Shown: positions 26,604 to 33,983 of the stretch, one piece after another
Layout: the number at the start of each line of letters is the position of its first letter
Position numbering within the stretch: the first letter of the stretch is position 1
Assembly: GCF_029813775.1 (NCBI RefSeq)
Contig: NZ_JARVKW010000001.1
Coordinates: 64,501-128,500, forward strand
Direction of reading: 5' to 3'
DNA: 64,000 nt
Source of the DNA: Streptomyces sp. DH24
GTDB lineage: Bacteria; Actinomycetota; Actinomycetes; Streptomycetales; Streptomycetaceae
Notes under the pieces: model-generated
Seen by the model: the letters and a program-made list of their open reading frames with translations, nothing else
The model's database searches: none
Told to the model about the DNA's origin: nothing
Translations under genes and position numbers: made by a program

Positions 26604-27623
26604 ATGACGCAGTCACTCGCCCCCGCACCGGCCCACCCCGCCGGCGCCCCCGTCCTCCCCCGGTCCGGCAGGCTGCTGCGCGCGGTCGCCATCGTCTCCT
26701 GCCTGCCGTACCTCTCCCTGAAGATCGCCTGGGTCGCCGGCAGTGGGATCGGTGTCCCGGCGGGCAGTCCGCTGCTGGAGAACCGTACGAGCCTGGTCGT
26801 CGCCAACCTCCTCACCGTGCTGATGGACAGCGCGGTGATCGTGCTGGCGCTGCTGCTGACCCGGCCGTGGGGGCGCCGGGTGCCCGCCTGGCTGCTGACC
26901 CTGCCGATGTGGGCCGCGACCGGGCTGCTCGCGCCGATCATGACCGGGTATCCGCTCCAGCTGCTGGTGACCGCGTTCGGCGGCGGGAGGGCGGGCACGG
27001 ACGGCGGCTCGGGCGAACCCTTCCTCGACTCCTGGGTGTTCGCCGTCGTCTACGGCGGGTTCATCGTGCAGGGCCTGGCCCTGGGCACGCTGTTCGTGCG
27101 CTACGCCCGCGACCGCTGGGGCCACCTGTGGCAGGGCCGGGTGTGGGACCTGCCCGCCGGGACCATGGGCCCGGCGCAGCGGGCCGCCGCCGTCGCCGCC
27201 GCCGTGCTCGCCCTGTTCCCGCTCGCGCTGCGGCTGCTGTGGGCGTGCGGCGGCACGACCGGGCTGAGCGAGGGCGTGATCGCGGACCGCGGCAGCGACT
27301 TCCACGTACTGGAGGCCCTGTATGTGGTGTTCATCCTGGTCGCGGTCGCCGCGGGCGGCATGCTCGCCTTCCGGCGCGGCCGGGCGCTGCCGGTGCGCGT
27401 GCCGCTGGCGCTCGCCTGGGTCTGCTCCGGTGCCGTGGCCTGCTGGGGCGGCTGGATGGCGGCCGCCTCCCTGGTTCCCTCGGACGACCCCGCCGACCGG
27501 CCCACGCAGCTGATGTACCTGGCCTACGCTGGCCAGATGACCGTCGGTCTCCTCGTCGCCTCCGTCGGCGCCCACTACCTCGCGAAGCGGTCCGCCACGG
27601 CCGCGCGGCGCCCGACGGCGTGA
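26604..27623 (+). CDS. Multi-pass membrane protein linked to a two-component system
   Basis: 339 aa. About eight hydrophobic segments (for example residues 26-43, 64-88, 95-115, 145-168, 195-215, 238-256, 268-290, 308-326) and no catalytic motif that I recognise. Its stop overlaps the GTG of the following histidine kinase as GTGA, so it is translated with it and may be a sensor accessory or the system's target. Start ATG at 26604. Confidence 0.75.
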   Translation: MTQSLAPAPAHPAGAPVLPRSGRLLRAVAIVSCLPYLSLKIAWVAGSGIGVPAGSPLLENRTSLVVANLLTVLMDSAVIVLALLLTRPWGRRVPAWLLTLPMWAATGLLAPIMTGYPLQLLVTAFGGGRAGTDGGSGEPFLDSWVFAVVYGGFIVQGLALGTLFVRYARDRWGHLWQGRVWDLPAGTMGPAQRAAAVAAAVLALFPLALRLLWACGGTTGLSEGVIADRGSDFHVLEALYVVFILVAVAAGGMLAFRRGRALPVRVPLALAWVCSGAVACWGGWMAAASLVPSDDPADRPTQLMYLAYAGQMTVGLLVASVGAHYLAKRSATAARRPTA

Positions 27624-28867
27624 GGGCCTTCGCCCGGCCGCTGTTCGGCCGGCGGGCGCGCCGCCGCTGGATCCACCTGATCCTCGGCGGCGCGCTCGCC
27701 ATGCCGTACGTCCTCGTCGGCGAGCTCGTCCTCGGCCAGTCCACGGACGCGGTCCTCGGGCCGATGCCGTTGTACGCCTTCGCGGTGGGCCTGCCGCTGG
27801 CCGCCGTCACGTCGCTGTTCCCGCTGACCCGGCCGCTGGAGGCCGGAGCCGTGCGCTGGCTGTGCGACGTCGACGCCGACCGGCTGGCCTACGGGCCCGC
27901 CCGCGGCCGGCGCGAGAAGGGCCGTGCCGCCCTGTGGTTCACGCTGCACCTGGGGCTCGGCGGGATCGTCGCGGGCATGACCCTGGCCGTGCCGCCGCTC
28001 GGGGCACTGCTGATCGTGCTGCCGTTCTTCGTCGTCCTGGGCGACAGCAGGCTCGGGCTGCCCGAGGTGTTCGGCGAGCCCTGGCTGCTGGCGCTCTCCC
28101 CGTTCCTGGGGGTCGCCGTGCTGCTGACGCTGGCGTCCTGCGCGGCCGGGAGCGGTGCCCTGCTGGCCCGGTGGGCGCCCGCGCTGCTCGGACCCGGCCC
28201 CGAGGACCGGCTGGCGGCGGCCGAGGCGCGCGCCGCGGACCTGGCCGTGCGCAACCGGCTCGCCCGGGAGCTGCACGACTCCGTCGGCCATGCGCTGAGC
28301 GCGGTCATGCTCCAGGCGAGCGCGGCCCGCCGGGTCCTGGACGCCGACCCGGGGTTCGCCCGGGAGGCCCTCGCCGCGATCGAGGACACCACCCGGCGCA
28401 CCGTCGGCGAACTCGACGCCGTGCTGGGCGTGCTGCGGGACGGCGACGCGCCGGGCACCGCGCCCGCGCCCACCCTGGAGTCCGACCTGGACGGGCTGCT
28501 GCGCCGCACCCGGGCGGGCGGGCCGCGCGTGACCGCGACGGTCGCCACCGGCCCCGGGACGCTGCCGCCGCTGGTGTCGCGGGAGGCGTACCGCATCGTG
28601 CAGGAGGGCCTGAGCAACGCCCTGCGGCACGCCGGCGACCAGGTCGCCGTGGACCTGCGGGTGGAGATCGCCGACGACCATCTGGAGATCACCGTCACCA
28701 ACCCCCTGGGCGATGCCGGCGCGAGCGCCCCCGCCCGCCCCGGCGGCGGCCACGGCCTGCGCGGCATCGCCGACCGGGCCCGGCTGCTGGGCGGCACCGC
28801 CCGGGCCGGCGCGGCCGGGGGGCGGTGGCGGCTGCACGTACGCCTGCCGATGAAGGGACCCGCATGA
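27620..28867 (+). CDS. Sensor histidine kinase, HisKA_3/NarL type
   Basis: 415 aa. The N-terminal half has about four membrane spans. The dimerisation/phosphoacceptor segment RNRLARELHDSVGHALSAVML carries the histidine. The HATPase domain shows QEGLSNALRHAGD and GGGHGLRGIADRARLLGG. It should phosphorylate the response regulator that follows with an ATGA-type overlap. The signal is unknown. Confidence 0.9.
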   Translation: MRAFARPLFGRRARRRWIHLILGGALAMPYVLVGELVLGQSTDAVLGPMPLYAFAVGLPLAAVTSLFPLTRPLEAGAVRWLCDVDADRLAYGPARGRREKGRAALWFTLHLGLGGIVAGMTLAVPPLGALLIVLPFFVVLGDSRLGLPEVFGEPWLLALSPFLGVAVLLTLASCAAGSGALLARWAPALLGPGPEDRLAAAEARAADLAVRNRLARELHDSVGHALSAVMLQASAARRVLDADPGFAREALAAIEDTTRRTVGELDAVLGVLRDGDAPGTAPAPTLESDLDGLLRRTRAGGPRVTATVATGPGTLPPLVSREAYRIVQEGLSNALRHAGDQVAVDLRVEIADDHLEITVTNPLGDAGASAPARPGGGHGLRGIADRARLLGGTARAGAAGGRWRLHVRLPMKGPA

Positions 28868-29523
28868 GCCGCCCGCCCCTGAGGATCGTCCTCGCCGACG
28901 ACGAGCGCATGGTGCGCACCGCGCTGCGCGCGATCCTCTCCGCCGAACCGGACCTGGAGGTCGTCGGCGAGGCCGCCTCCGGAGCGGAGGCGGTGTCCGT
29001 CGTGCGCGAGACCCGGCCCGACGTGGTCCTCATGGACGTCCGGATGCCCGGGACCGACGGCATCCGCGCCACGGAGCAGATCCTCGCCACGCTGGACGAC
29101 CCGCCCCGGATCGTCGTCGTGACCACCTTCGAGAACGACTCGTACGTGTACGACGCGCTGCGCGCCGGGGCCGCCGGGTTCCTGCTCAAGCGGGCCGGCG
29201 CCGACGAACTCGTGGGGGCCGTGCGGCTGGTGGCGCGCAGCGACAGCCTGCTGTTCCCGGCGGCCGTGCGGGCGCTGGCCACCGAGCACGCGCGCGCGAA
29301 TCCCGCGCCGCCGCCGTGGGTGGCGCGGCTCACGGGCCGTGAGAGCGAGGTGCTGCGGCTGATGGCGGGCGGGCTGACCAACGCGGAGATCGCGCGGCGC
29401 ATGGACGTCGGGCCGGCCACCGTGAAGACGCACGTGGCCTCGGTCCTGTCGAAGACCGGCACCCGGGACCGCACACAGGCGGTGATCGCCGCGTACGAGG
29501 CGGGCTTCATGAACGCCCGATGA
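28864..29523 (+). CDS. LuxR/NarL-family response regulator
   Basis: 219 aa. Receiver domain with LADDERMVR, phosphoacceptor D in VVLMDVRMPGTDG, T in VVVTTFENDSY and K in FLLKRAGADE. The C-terminal LuxR helix-turn-helix reads LTGRESEVLRLMAGGLTNAEIARRMDVGPATVKTHVASVL. It is the partner of the kinase upstream; targets are not evident from the window. Confidence 0.93.
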   Translation: MSRPPLRIVLADDERMVRTALRAILSAEPDLEVVGEAASGAEAVSVVRETRPDVVLMDVRMPGTDGIRATEQILATLDDPPRIVVVTTFENDSYVYDALRAGAAGFLLKRAGADELVGAVRLVARSDSLLFPAAVRALATEHARANPAPPPWVARLTGRESEVLRLMAGGLTNAEIARRMDVGPATVKTHVASVLSKTGTRDRTQAVIAAYEAGFMNAR

Positions 29524-29578
29524 GAAAACGGGGCGGAAGGGAACGATCCGCCCGTCGCCGTTCGTCTTGCCGGTCGGA

Positions 29579-29605
29579 ATGAACAGGACGATCAGGTCGA
29601 CATGA
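29579..29605 (+). other. Eight-codon upstream ORF duplicating the start of the PBP gene
   Basis: ATG at 29579 opens MNRTIRST followed by TGA at 29603-29605, which overlaps the PBP start (ATGA). The 18 bases from 29579 match 17 of the first 18 bases of the PBP gene, a 23 bp near-tandem duplication. It could couple or dampen PBP translation. The ribosome-binding site is weak for both starts. Confidence 0.5.
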
Positions 29606-31059
29606 ACAAGACGATCAGGCGTGCCGCGGTCTTCACTCTGCTGCTGGTGTTCGCCCTGCTGCTGCGGGCGACCTGGGTGCAGTTCTACGAGGGCCGGGCA
29701 CTCGCGGACGACAAGAACAACCGCCGGGGCGCGATCGAGACGTACGCGGAGCCGCTGGGGAACATCGTGGTGGCCGGTGAGTCGGTCACCGGCTCGGCGC
29801 GCACGAAGGGCGGCGACCTCGCCTACAAGCGCACGTACGAGGACGGCGGTCTGTACGCCGCGGTGACGGGCTACGCCTCGCAGGCCTACGCGCCCACCCA
29901 ACTGGAGGGCATCTACGAGGACCTGCTCAACGGCACCGACAGCCGGCTGCGGACCGTGCTGGACACGGTCACCGGCACGCGGGCCGATCCGGGCACCGTG
30001 GTCACCACGATCGACCCGGACGTGCAGCGGGCGGCGTACGAGGCGCTCGGCGACAAGAAGGGCGCGGCCGTCGCGATCGACCCGGCGACGGGGCGGATCC
30101 TCGGGGTGGTGTCGACGCCGTCGTACGACCCGTCGTCGCTCACGGACGCCAACACCGCCGGGCAGGCCTGGAAGAGGCTCACGAAGGACCCGGACAAGCC
30201 GCTGGTGAACCGGGCGCTGCGGCAGCCGCTGCCGCCGGGTTCGACGTTCAAGCTGGTGGTGGCCGCGGCGGCGCTGGAGGAGGGGCTCTACGGGTCGGTG
30301 GACGAGCGGACCGACAGCCCGGACCCGTACCGGCTGCCGGGCACGGTCCGGGAGCTGACGAACGAGAACCCGTCGGCGCCCTGCGAGAACGCGTCGATCC
30401 GGGTCGCGCTCCAGTACTCCTGCAACAACGTCTTCGGGAAGATGGCCGTCGACCTCGGCCGGGACAAGGTGCGGGAGACGGCCGAGCGGTTCGGGTTCAA
30501 CGACGAGACGCAGGACGTGCCGGTGCGGGCCTACCCGAGTGTGTACCCGTCGGACATGAACGAGTCGGAGACGGCGCTGTCGGGCATCGGCCAGTTCGAC
30601 GTGACGGCGACGCCGCTGCAGATGGCGATGGTGTCCGCTGCCATCGCCAACGGCGGCGAGCTGGTCTCGCCGCACATGGTGTCGCAGATCACCGACGGCG
30701 GCGGCGATGTGCTGGAGGACTACGACGACTCGGCGAGCACGCGGCGGATCGTGAGCTCATCGACGGCCGAGCAACTGGCGTCGGCGATGCGGACGGTGGT
30801 CGAGGAGGGCACCGGGTCGAACGCGCGCATCGACGGGGCCACGGTGGGCGGCAAGACCGGCACCGCGCAGCACGGTGAGAACAACAGCAAGACGCCGTAC
30901 GCCTGGTTCACCTCGTACGCGACGTCCGACTCGACGGACAAGCAGGTCGCCGTGGCGGTGGTGGTCGAGCAGTCGGACGCGGCCCGCTCGGAGGTCTCCG
31001 GCAACGGGCTGGCGGCACCGGTGGCCAGGGCGATGATGGAGGCGGCGCTCCAGGACTGA
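29602..31059 (+). CDS. Penicillin-binding protein 2-like transpeptidase (class B)
   Basis: 485 aa. One N-terminal membrane anchor (about residues 7-24), then a dimerisation region (NNRRGAIETYAEPLGNIV), then a transpeptidase domain with SxxK in PPGSTFKLV, SxN in SCNN and KTG in GGKTGTAQH. It cross-links peptidoglycan outside the membrane, and short class B PBPs of this kind are common in Streptomyces. It follows the response regulator by 78 bases and is closed by a strong terminator. Confidence 0.92.
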   Translation: MNKTIRRAAVFTLLLVFALLLRATWVQFYEGRALADDKNNRRGAIETYAEPLGNIVVAGESVTGSARTKGGDLAYKRTYEDGGLYAAVTGYASQAYAPTQLEGIYEDLLNGTDSRLRTVLDTVTGTRADPGTVVTTIDPDVQRAAYEALGDKKGAAVAIDPATGRILGVVSTPSYDPSSLTDANTAGQAWKRLTKDPDKPLVNRALRQPLPPGSTFKLVVAAAALEEGLYGSVDERTDSPDPYRLPGTVRELTNENPSAPCENASIRVALQYSCNNVFGKMAVDLGRDKVRETAERFGFNDETQDVPVRAYPSVYPSDMNESETALSGIGQFDVTATPLQMAMVSAAIANGGELVSPHMVSQITDGGGDVLEDYDDSASTRRIVSSSTAEQLASAMRTVVEEGTGSNARIDGATVGGKTGTAQHGENNSKTPYAWFTSYATSDSTDKQVAVAVVVEQSDAARSEVSGNGLAAPVARAMMEAALQD

Positions 31060-31066
31060 GCGCCGC

Positions 31067-31106
31067 GCGGGCGGCAGGGGTGCCGCAAGACACCCCTGCC
31101 GCCCGC
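31067..31106. terminator. Strong terminator after the PBP gene
   Basis: GCGGGCGGCAGGGGTG (31067-31082), an 8-base loop and CACCCCTGCCGCCCGC (31091-31106): a perfect 16 bp stem starting 8 bases after the stop codon. Confidence 0.85.
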
Positions 31107-31255
31107 TTCCCGTTCCCGCGTCGAACCTTTTCGAGGTCTTTTCCGTGTTACCGGAGCAGGGTCGACGGGTCATACAGTGTTCGAGCCCCCGTACGAACGC
31201 CTGGGGGCCGCTGCTACGCTCCGGAACCCGTCCGGGGCCGCTCCGGACCGTCACA

Positions 31256-31271
31256 TGTCATACGCATGACA
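31256..31271 (+). promoter_or_regulatory. Inverted repeat upstream of the sigma factor gene
   Basis: TGTCAT-ACGC-ATGACA, 6 bp perfect arms, 52 bases before the sigma factor GTG. It is a plausible operator. The rest of the 31107-31323 gap shows no promoter I can assign. Confidence 0.4.
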
Positions 31272-31323
31272 CGCACAGGCATCCGGCCGGGTGCCGGAGA
31301 GCCACCGCGAGGAGAGGTCGCCC

Positions 31324-31896
31324 GTGGGCACAGTCGTCGACGACGCCGCCTCCGCGGAGTTCCACGCCTTCTTCGAGCGCCACTACGCGGAACTCTCCCG
31401 CCTCGCCCTCCTGTTGACCGGCGAGTCCGACACCGCCGACGACCTGGCGGCGGACGCCCTGCTGGCGCTGTGGCACCGCTGGGACCGGGTGCGCGCCGCG
31501 GACCACCCGGCGGCGTACGCGCGCGGTGTCGTCGCCAACCTGGCCCGCACCCGGATACGCAGCGCGGTGCGGGAGCGGCGGCGCATCGCCCTGTTCTGGC
31601 CGCAGCGCGAGGAGAGGACCGAGAACCCGGACGTCGCCGGAGTCGTCGACGTGCGGGAGGCGCTGCGCCGGCTGCCGTTCCGCAAGCGCGCCTGCGTGGT
31701 GCTGCGGCACGCGTTCGACCTGTCGGAGAAGGACACCGCGCTGGCCCTCGGGATCTCGGTCGGTACCGTTAAGAGCCAGACGTCGAAGGGCATGGCCGAG
31801 TTGGGGCGACTGCTCGGCACCCGGCAGGCCCCGCTGCGGACGGTGCACGCGGCGGGACTGCCGCGCACCGGCCAGGCCGCGGGAAGGGACCGATGA
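31324..31896 (+). CDS. SigE-family RNA polymerase sigma factor
   Basis: 190 aa. GTG start with GGAGAGG just upstream. Sigma region 2 is FHAFFERHYAELSRLALLLTGESDTADDLAADALLALWHRW. Region 4 is LRRLPFRKRACVVLRHAFDLSEKDTALALGISVGTVKSQTSKGMAEL. It overlaps the next gene, a membrane protein with a short cytoplasmic N terminus, as ATGA. This is the usual layout for a sigma factor with a membrane-bound modulator. Neighbouring secreted pectin enzymes are possible but unproven targets. Confidence 0.9.
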   Translation: MGTVVDDAASAEFHAFFERHYAELSRLALLLTGESDTADDLAADALLALWHRWDRVRAADHPAAYARGVVANLARTRIRSAVRERRRIALFWPQREERTENPDVAGVVDVREALRRLPFRKRACVVLRHAFDLSEKDTALALGISVGTVKSQTSKGMAELGRLLGTRQAPLRTVHAAGLPRTGQAAGRDR

Positions 31897-32756
31897 CCAT
31901 GCAGCGGGACGTGCACGACGAGCTGCGCGCCCGGCTGCACGAGGCGGCGGCGGGGCACGAACCGGACCGGGCGCGCATCCTGGCCCGCGTGGAGCACGGC
32001 ATGGCCGGTCCCGCGCGGCCCGAGCGCCGGGCGACCCGCCCGCCGGTGTCCGGCTGGGTGCGGGTGGTGTCGGCGACGGCAGCGGTCGCGGGGGTGCTCG
32101 GCGTCGGCGGCTACGCGGTGGCGTCAGCGGTGAAGGAGGACACCCCGCCGCAGACGGTCGCGGTCTCGCCGACCCCGGCACCGTCGCCGGACGCGACGAG
32201 CCGCGCCCCCGTGCCGCCGGCCGACCCGGCGCCGAGCGGCTCGCCCTCCGCCGGGCGGCCGGACCGGCCCGCCTCCCGGCCGCCGTCCGGGTCCCCCACC
32301 ATCCGGCAGCCCGTGGTCGGCGCCGGCGCCGGTGTGGAGAACGGGCCGCTGTGGTCGGACGGTTCGGTCGACCCGCACAGCAACGAGTTCTGGGCGCAGA
32401 GCAACGTCACGCTCAGGACGAGCGAGGAACTGACCGCGCTCACCGTGCAGTTGCGGATCGCGCAGACCGGCGGGGTGTCCTCGACGGGCGCCTGGCGGAC
32501 GCTGCCGGAGAGCGACTTCACGCTGAGCGTCGAGGAGCGCGACGGTTTCCTCGTCTACACCTGGACGCTCAAGGAGGGCCGCAGGGTCCCGGCGGGCGAG
32601 TGGATGTTCGCGGGGCAGTACGACCACGAGCGCGGCGGGCGCGACGCCGGCGGCGACTCCTACGGCGCGGCGGCGACGGCGGGCTCCGATCGGCTGTCGG
32701 TGGGCGGCGACTTCGCGCCGCGCGACGACGCGGACGCCGACGAGGGCGACTCGTAG
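31893..32756 (+). CDS. Single-pass membrane protein, probable sigma-factor partner
   Basis: 287 aa. A 50-residue cytoplasmic N terminus (RDVHDELRARLHEAAAGHEPDRARILARVEHGM), one membrane span (about residues 55-76), a Pro/Ser-rich linker and an extracellular domain (about 150-250) with WAQSNVTLRTSEELTALTVQLRIAQ. The topology fits an anti-sigma-like regulator or secreted sensor, but no zinc-binding anti-sigma motif is present. The final codons and stop lie in a 26 bp tandem repeat. Confidence 0.75.
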   Translation: MTMQRDVHDELRARLHEAAAGHEPDRARILARVEHGMAGPARPERRATRPPVSGWVRVVSATAAVAGVLGVGGYAVASAVKEDTPPQTVAVSPTPAPSPDATSRAPVPPADPAPSGSPSAGRPDRPASRPPSGSPTIRQPVVGAGAGVENGPLWSDGSVDPHSNEFWAQSNVTLRTSEELTALTVQLRIAQTGGVSSTGAWRTLPESDFTLSVEERDGFLVYTWTLKEGRRVPAGEWMFAGQYDHERGGRDAGGDSYGAAATAGSDRLSVGGDFAPRDDADADEGDS

Positions 32757-32883
32757 GAATGGGCGACGGGGGCGGACTCGCAGGAATCGGCGGCGGGGCG
32801 GACTCGTAGGAATCGGCGGCGGGGCGGACTCGTAGGAATCGGCGGCGGGGCGGACTCGTGGGAGTTGCCGGCGGGGACGACTC
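32748..32883 (+). repeat. 26-bp tandem repeat beginning at the stop codon of the membrane protein gene
   Basis: GACTCG recurs at 32748, 32775, 32801, 32827, 32853 and 32879 (periods 27, 26, 26, 26, 26). The unit is GACTCGTAGGAATCGGCGG followed by CGGGGCG; the third and fourth copies are identical, the outer ones degenerate. The first copy contains the gene's own TAG. The array leads towards the pectate lyase start 86 bases further on. Confidence 0.9.
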
Positions 32884-32968
32884 GGGAAAGTTCCCGGACT
32901 CGCGGCAACCCTTCCGGCACGGGCGGCGACCAGCAGGCGAAAGATCACCTCCCACGCAAGGAATGGGC

Positions 32969-33799
32969 ATGACTGCACGAGTCGAACAGCGCGTCCGCCA
33001 CCGCCGCCGGGTCACCGGGCGGCGTGCTGTCGTCGCCGGGGCCGCCGCCCTAGGCATCACGGGCGCGGCGATCGTCACGACGACGACGCTGTCCACCGCG
33101 GGCGCGGCGTCGCCCTGGCCGACCGCCGAGGGCAGCCGGGCCGTGCCGTCCACGATCAAGGTGTCGGGCACCTACGACGGCGGTCTGAAGAAGTTCTACG
33201 GCTCGGGCGCCCTGGGTGGCGACGGCCAGGAAGAGGGCCAGGACCCGGTCTTCGAGCTGGCCGACGGCGCGACCCTGAAGAACGTCGTCATCGGCACCCC
33301 GGCCGCGGACGGCGTGCACTGCCTGGGCAGCTGCACCCTGCGGAACGTGTGGTGGCTGGACGTCGGCGAGGACGCGGCCAGCTTCAAGGGCAAGTCGGCG
33401 AACTCCGTGTACACCGTGTACGGCGGCGGCGCGAGGAACGCCTCCGACAAGGTGCTGCAGTTCAACGGCGCCGGCAAGCTGGTCGTCACCAAGTTCCAGG
33501 TGGAGGACTTCGGCAAGCTGGTGCGGTCCTGCGGCAACTGCGCCACGCAGTACAGGCGGACGGTCATCGTCAACGACGTCGACATCACGGCGCCCGGCAA
33601 GTCGATCGTGGGCATCAACCAGAACTACGGCGACACGGCCGCGCTGCGCAACGTGCGCGTCCACGGCGACAGCGGCAAGAAGATCAAGACGTGCACCCGC
33701 TTCCAGGGCAACGACACCGGTGCCGAGCCCAAGGAAATCGGTTCGGGCCCGGACGGCACGTACTGCCGCTTCACGTCCGCGGACGTCAGCTACCAGTGA
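32969..33799 (+). CDS. Secreted pectate lyase, polysaccharide lyase family 3
   Basis: 276 aa. The ATG at 32969 is preferred over 32963 because AAGGA is then at a normal distance. Signal peptide: RRRVTGRRAVVAGAAALGITGAAIV, with paired arginines allowing Tat export. The mature parallel-beta-helix protein has DPVFELADGATLKNVVIG, ADGVHCLGSCTLRNVWWLDVGEDAASFKG and NQNYGDTAALRNVRV, typical of PL3. It cleaves de-esterified polygalacturonate outside the cell by Ca-dependent beta-elimination. Confidence 0.92.
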   Translation: MTARVEQRVRHRRRVTGRRAVVAGAAALGITGAAIVTTTTLSTAGAASPWPTAEGSRAVPSTIKVSGTYDGGLKKFYGSGALGGDGQEEGQDPVFELADGATLKNVVIGTPAADGVHCLGSCTLRNVWWLDVGEDAASFKGKSANSVYTVYGGGARNASDKVLQFNGAGKLVVTKFQVEDFGKLVRSCGNCATQYRRTVIVNDVDITAPGKSIVGINQNYGDTAALRNVRVHGDSGKKIKTCTRFQGNDTGAEPKEIGSGPDGTYCRFTSADVSYQ

Positions 33800-33811
33800 C
33801 ACCTGCGCGAA

Positions 33812-33856
33812 GCGGCCCCCGCCGGTGACGACGACATGACGACCGGCGGGGGCCGC
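33812..33856. terminator. Terminator after the PL3 pectate lyase
   Basis: GCGGCCCCCGCCGGT (33812-33826) and ACCGGCGGGGGCCGC (33842-33856) form a perfect 15 bp stem, 13 bases after the stop. Confidence 0.85.
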
Positions 33857-33983
33857 CGCGCGCGGGGACGAAAACACCCGAAACTTTCGGCGCACCGTGG
33901 TCTGTTGACGCCCCGTCCCCGGCTGATGACACTCCGAGGGCACACCGCCCAACAGAATCCCCCAGACTCCCACAGGAAGTGTC

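Noticed and set aside
27889..30675. Very long minus-strand open frame (over 900 codons) opposite the two-component and PBP genes
   Set aside because: It is antisense to three genes with intact domain motifs, and its translation is Arg/Pro/His-rich without recognisable domains; a GC-rich shadow frame.
31223..31252. ECF-type promoter GGAAC...CGTC before the SigE-type sigma gene
   Set aside because: The spacing between the two boxes is about 21 bases, longer than usual for ECF promoters, so autoregulation cannot be claimed.
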